Shown: positions 6,315 through 8,450 of the stretch, in pieces
How the letters are laid out: each line of letters starts with the position of its first letter
Numbering within the stretch: position 1 is the first letter of the stretch
NCBI RefSeq assembly: GCF_002379585.1
Contig: NZ_DFUE01000049.1
Span: forward strand, 4,051 to 12,500
Direction: 5' to 3'
Source: Pseudomonas sp. UBA4194
GTDB taxonomy: Bacteria; Pseudomonadota; Gammaproteobacteria; Pseudomonadales; Pseudomonadaceae
DNA length: 8,450 nucleotides
The notes under the pieces: model-generated
Seen by the model: only the letters and a program-made list of their open reading frames with translations
What the model was told of the DNA's origin: nothing
Database searches by the model: none
Program-made: the position numbers and the translations under genes

Positions 6315-7354
6315 ATACCGACAACGTGCGTGGCTACTGGCGGCTCAGTCGCGGTGGTTATTCGCTGCTGCTGCCCAAGCGCGCCTCGGTCGCAGCACTC
6401 GGGCTGATCGCGGCGCTGGCAATGGCCTGCGCCATGAGCCTGGCCACCGGTTCGGCCAACATCGGCCCGGCAACCGCCTTCATGGCGCTGCTGGGTGCCG
6501 GGGACCCGATGAACGTGTTTCTGGTGCGCGAACTGCGTCTGGAACGGTTGCTCGCCGGGCTGTTCACCGGCACGGCCCTGGGCATTGCCGGCTGTCTGCT
6601 GCAAACCCTGGCACGTAACCGCTTGGCGACCCCCGGCGTGATCGGCATCGACGATGGCGCCACGTCATTCGCCGTCGCTTCCATCGTGGCCCTGCCGACC
6701 AGTCTTGCGCCCTCGGCCCTAGCCTTGATCGGCGCGTTCACCGCCGCTGCGCTGGCTTTTGGCCTGGGCGGCAGTGGTGCCAGGGGGTATCGTTTCATCG
6801 TGGTAGGCATTGGCGTCGGTGCGGTGTTTGGCGCCCTGACCAATCTGATGCTTGCCCGCACCGATCTGGACAGTGCCAACCAGGCTTACCTCTGGACGGT
6901 GGGCAGCCTCAACGCCAGGCCCTGGCTGGCGGTGCAGATCCTGGGGATGGCCCTGCTGGTTGCGGTGCCGGCGGCCAAGGCCTTGAACCGCGCCTTGGCC
7001 ACCCTGCGTTTCAACGACAACGTGGCCCGGGGCTTGGGGGTGCAGATCGACCGAGTGCGCACCCTGACCCTGATATTGACTGTGCTGCTGACCGGTCTGG
7101 CGGTAGCCGTGGTCGGCCCGGTAGGACTGATCGCCCTGGCGGCGCCGGAGATGGCACGCTACCTGGCCGGTCACCGAGGCGTGCCGATCATCGGTGCCGG
7201 ACTGGCTGGCGCCTTGCTGATGGTGATCGCCGACTGGGCGGGCCGAACCTGGTTCGCGCCCCTGGAAATCCCGGTCGGTATCGTCACAGCCTTGGTGGGT
7301 GGCCCCTATCTACTATGGATCCTGATCCGCCAACCTGTACGGAGAACCCCATGA
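6311..7354 (+). CDS. fepG: FepG-type siderophore ABC transporter permease (FecCD family, divergent motifs)
   Basis: This is the second permease subunit, 347 residues, partner of FepD in importing ferric siderophore. The FecCD architecture is clear: a first membrane segment at about 26-45, LLAGLFTGTALGIAGCLLQTLARN at 80-103, VIGIDDGA at 110-117, YLWTVGSLNARPW at 193-205, GPVGLIALAAPEMARYLAGH at 269-288, and a C-terminal PLEIPVGIVTALVGGPYLLWIL. Several usually conserved positions differ. RxPR is RLER (76-79), RNPLA is RNRLA (102-106), and the ATPase-contact motif GFxGLxxPHxAR reads GLIALAAPEMAR (272-283), with Glu280 replacing His. There are no frameshifts or stops, so it should be functional. 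The start ATG overlaps the fepD stop (ATGA), implying translational coupling. The gene overlaps fepC the same way. Order and length support the FepG call over a FecC or BtuC label. Confidence 0.88.
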   Translation: MNTDNVRGYWRLSRGGYSLLLPKRASVAALGLIAALAMACAMSLATGSANIGPATAFMALLGAGDPMNVFLVRELRLERLLAGLFTGTALGIAGCLLQTLARNRLATPGVIGIDDGATSFAVASIVALPTSLAPSALALIGAFTAAALAFGLGGSGARGYRFIVVGIGVGAVFGALTNLMLARTDLDSANQAYLWTVGSLNARPWLAVQILGMALLVAVPAAKALNRALATLRFNDNVARGLGVQIDRVRTLTLILTVLLTGLAVAVVGPVGLIALAAPEMARYLAGHRGVPIIGAGLAGALLMVIADWAGRTWFAPLEIPVGIVTALVGGPYLLWILIRQPVRRTP

Positions 7355-8169
7355 CCCTGGATGCCGCCCTGTTGCAGGGCAATGTCGAGCCCGCCAGCCT
7401 GAGTGCTCACGCGTTGAGCCTGGGGTATGGGCAAACGACCATCATCGAGCAACTGTCGCTGACCATCCCTGCCCGTCAGGTTACCGCCATCGTCGGCCCC
7501 AATGGCTGCGGCAAGTCCACACTGCTGGCAGGGCTGTGTCGCTTGCACAAACCCAGCCAGGGCGCGGTGCTGCTCGACGGTAAAGCCATCACGCGCCTGC
7601 CGACCCGCACCGTCGCCCAGCGCCTGGCACTGCTGCCCCAGGATGCGACCGCGCCGGATGGGTTGACCGTGCATGAATTGGTGCGGTTTGGCCGGCAACC
7701 CCATCAGGGTGCATTGCGTCAGTGGTCAATGGAAGACCAGCGTATCGTCGACGCCGCCATCGCTGCAGCAGACCTGCAAGGGTTGGCGCAGCGGCCGCTG
7801 GAGTCGATGTCCGGTGGCCAGCGCCAGCGCGCCTGGATCGCCATGGCCATCGCCCAGGCTACACCGCTGCTGTTGCTGGACGAGCCAACGTCCGCGCTGG
7901 ATCTGGGGCACCAGATCGAAGTGTTCGAATTGATCCGCAACCTGGCAACGGCTGGCAAGACGGTGGTGATGGTAGTACACGATCTGTCCAGCGCCTGCCG
8001 TTATGCCGATCACCTGGTGGCGATGTACGACGGGCAGATCGTGGCTGAAGGACCGCCTCGGGACGTGGTGACGTCCGAACTGGTGGAAAGGTTGTATGGG
8101 GTGAAGTGCGAGCTGTTGCGCGATCCGCACAGTGGCACGCCGATCATTGCGGGGGTGAGGCGGGTGTGA
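7351..8169 (+). CDS. fepC: FepC-type siderophore ABC transporter ATP-binding protein
   Basis: This is the cytoplasmic ATPase that powers FepDG; it is 272 residues long, normal for FepC/FecE. All nucleotide-binding motifs are intact. Walker A is GPNGCGKST at 49-57, the Q-loop Gln97 is in LLPQDA, the signature is MSGGQRQR at 153-160 (Met for the usual Leu), Walker B is LLLLDEP at 173-179, the D-loop is SALD at 181-184, and the switch is His210 in MVVHD. The segment GLTVHELVRFGRQPHQ (104-119) is typical of the siderophore/B12 importer ATPases. The ATG at 7351 overlaps the fepG stop and has GGAG at 7341-7344. An in-frame ATG at 7315 inside fepG has poorer context and is rejected. It is the last gene of the operon. 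No U-tailed terminator follows; a decayed repeat begins 26 nt after the stop. Confidence 0.93.
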   Translation: MTLDAALLQGNVEPASLSAHALSLGYGQTTIIEQLSLTIPARQVTAIVGPNGCGKSTLLAGLCRLHKPSQGAVLLDGKAITRLPTRTVAQRLALLPQDATAPDGLTVHELVRFGRQPHQGALRQWSMEDQRIVDAAIAAADLQGLAQRPLESMSGGQRQRAWIAMAIAQATPLLLLDEPTSALDLGHQIEVFELIRNLATAGKTVVMVVHDLSSACRYADHLVAMYDGQIVAEGPPRDVVTSELVERLYGVKCELLRDPHSGTPIIAGVRRV

Positions 8170-8195
8170 GGGTGATGGCGGGGTTGGGGATCGGT

Positions 8196-8248
8196 GGTGG
8201 ATGGTCCCCTCACCCCAACCCTCTCCCTGAGTCAGAGGGGGCTAAAAG
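8196..8248. repeat. Decayed REP-like repeat copy after fepC
   Basis: GGTGGATGGTCCCCTCACCC followed by CAACCCTCTCCCTGA matches the left arm of the fepB-fepD cassette. The returning half of the hairpin has diverged (GTCAGAGGGGG in place of GGGAGAGGG), leaving CCCTCT (8219-8224) paired with AGAGGG (8234-8239) around nine bases. GCTAAAAGCG then matches the cassette's flank. The structure lacks a T tract but may act as the 3' boundary of the fep transcript. Confidence 0.75.
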
Positions 8249-8277
8249 CGGATCGTCTGTATCCGCAGATTTCCGCA

Positions 8278-8301
8278 CCCCCCCCAGCCCCACCCCCCCC
8301 C
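8278..8301. repeat. Two long C homopolymer tracts
   Basis: Runs of eight C (8278-8285), four C (8288-8291) and nine C (8293-8301) sit about 15-40 nt upstream of the rightmost promoter candidate. Such tracts are prone to slipped-strand length change, and on the minus strand they give closely spaced G-runs. No gene is seen here. Confidence 0.7.
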
Positions 8302-8315
8302 ATCCGTGCTAGAAA

Positions 8316-8344
8316 GTAACAAAATGTTACCTGTCACGTATACT
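8316..8344 (+). promoter_or_regulatory. Sigma-70-like promoter with operator-like dyad over the -35
   Basis: GTAACA (8316-8321, four of six matches to TTGACA) is followed at exactly 17 nt by TATACT (8339-8344, five of six matches to TATAAT). A perfect dyad GTAACA-AAA-TGTTAC (8316-8330) covers the -35, the usual place for a repressor or class II activator. This AT-rich island stands out in GC-rich DNA. Nothing after it to 8450 is a convincing gene start, so it probably serves a gene beyond the window. The regulator is unknown. Confidence 0.5.
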
Positions 8345-8450
8345 CCCATTTGAACGCTCCCGCCATCCCCCGCCTGTCCGCGCCCCGCCACCACCCCTTT
8401 GCCCTGCCCGGGCCCCCCGCCTGCCCCATCGCACACCCTCCCCACCCTGC
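8345..8450. other. C-rich, G-poor leader-like stretch with G-quadruplex motif on the minus strand
   Basis: In 8341-8450 I count 65 C against 17 G, a far stronger strand skew than in the coding regions. On the minus strand, 8427-8402 reads four G-runs (4, 6, 3 and 3) with loops of 5, 3 and 2 nt, which fits the usual quadruplex pattern. Further G-runs lie beside it. If the promoter at 8316-8344 is active, this is the start of its transcript: an unstructured, C-rich 5' leader. No coding region is supported. Confidence 0.45.

Noticed and set aside
8219..8242. Intrinsic terminator of the fep operon
   Set aside because: The hairpin is a decayed repeat copy with a short stem and no following T tract, so it is listed as a repeat only.
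8106..8312. Small plus-strand open frame spanning the fepC end and the repeat
   Set aside because: It overlaps fepC out of frame, runs through the repeat and C tracts, and its product is Pro-rich low-complexity with no ribosome site.

Overview
The window is high-GC gammaproteobacterial DNA, almost certainly from a Pseudomonas, most likely of the P. putida group. This rests on an Old Yellow Enzyme whose sequence closely follows XenA as I remember it, on Pseudomonas-like codon use, and on copies of the CCCCTCACCCC...CCCTCTCCC repeat that I recall from pseudomonads. I made no database comparison.

Layout. Bases 1-15 are the edge of a dispersed repeat. A XenA-type flavin ene-reductase lies on the minus strand (49-1137). 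Divergent from it, a small secreted RcnB-family protein (1360-1662) ends in a GC-rich hairpin. A 274-bp intergenic region follows, holding a striking 36-bp inverted repeat (1758-1793). Then comes a five-gene plus-strand operon, 1937-8169, encoding a complete catecholate-siderophore uptake route: FepA/PfeA-type TonB-dependent outer-membrane receptor, FepB periplasmic binding protein, FepD and FepG permeases, and FepC ATPase. fepA-fepB are 14 nt apart, and fepD-fepG and fepG-fepC overlap as ATGA. The one loose joint is fepB-fepD, where 221 nt are mostly filled by a large palindromic repeat cassette (5109-5265). After fepC comes another, decayed copy of the same repeat (8196-8248). Next are two C-tracts, a compact promoter with an operator-like dyad over its -35 (8316-8344), and a very C-rich, G-poor stretch with quadruplex potential on the minus strand. 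The promoter probably drives a gene beyond the right edge.

How the genes work together. The receptor would import a ferric catecholate such as enterobactin, using TonB energy. FepB would carry it through the periplasm and FepD2/G/C would pump it into the cytoplasm. No siderophore biosynthesis, esterase, ferric-siderophore reductase or dedicated regulator is in view, so this looks like use of an outside siderophore or a module completed elsewhere. The receptor has no N-terminal signalling extension, so a FecI/FecR-type sigma cascade is unlikely. The dyad upstream is the best candidate for its control.

I do not see a new biological system. The coding content is well known. The points worth a second look are the fepA-upstream dyad, the repeat cassette inside the operon, the unusual motif residues in FepG, and the regulatory and quadruplex-prone DNA at the right end.
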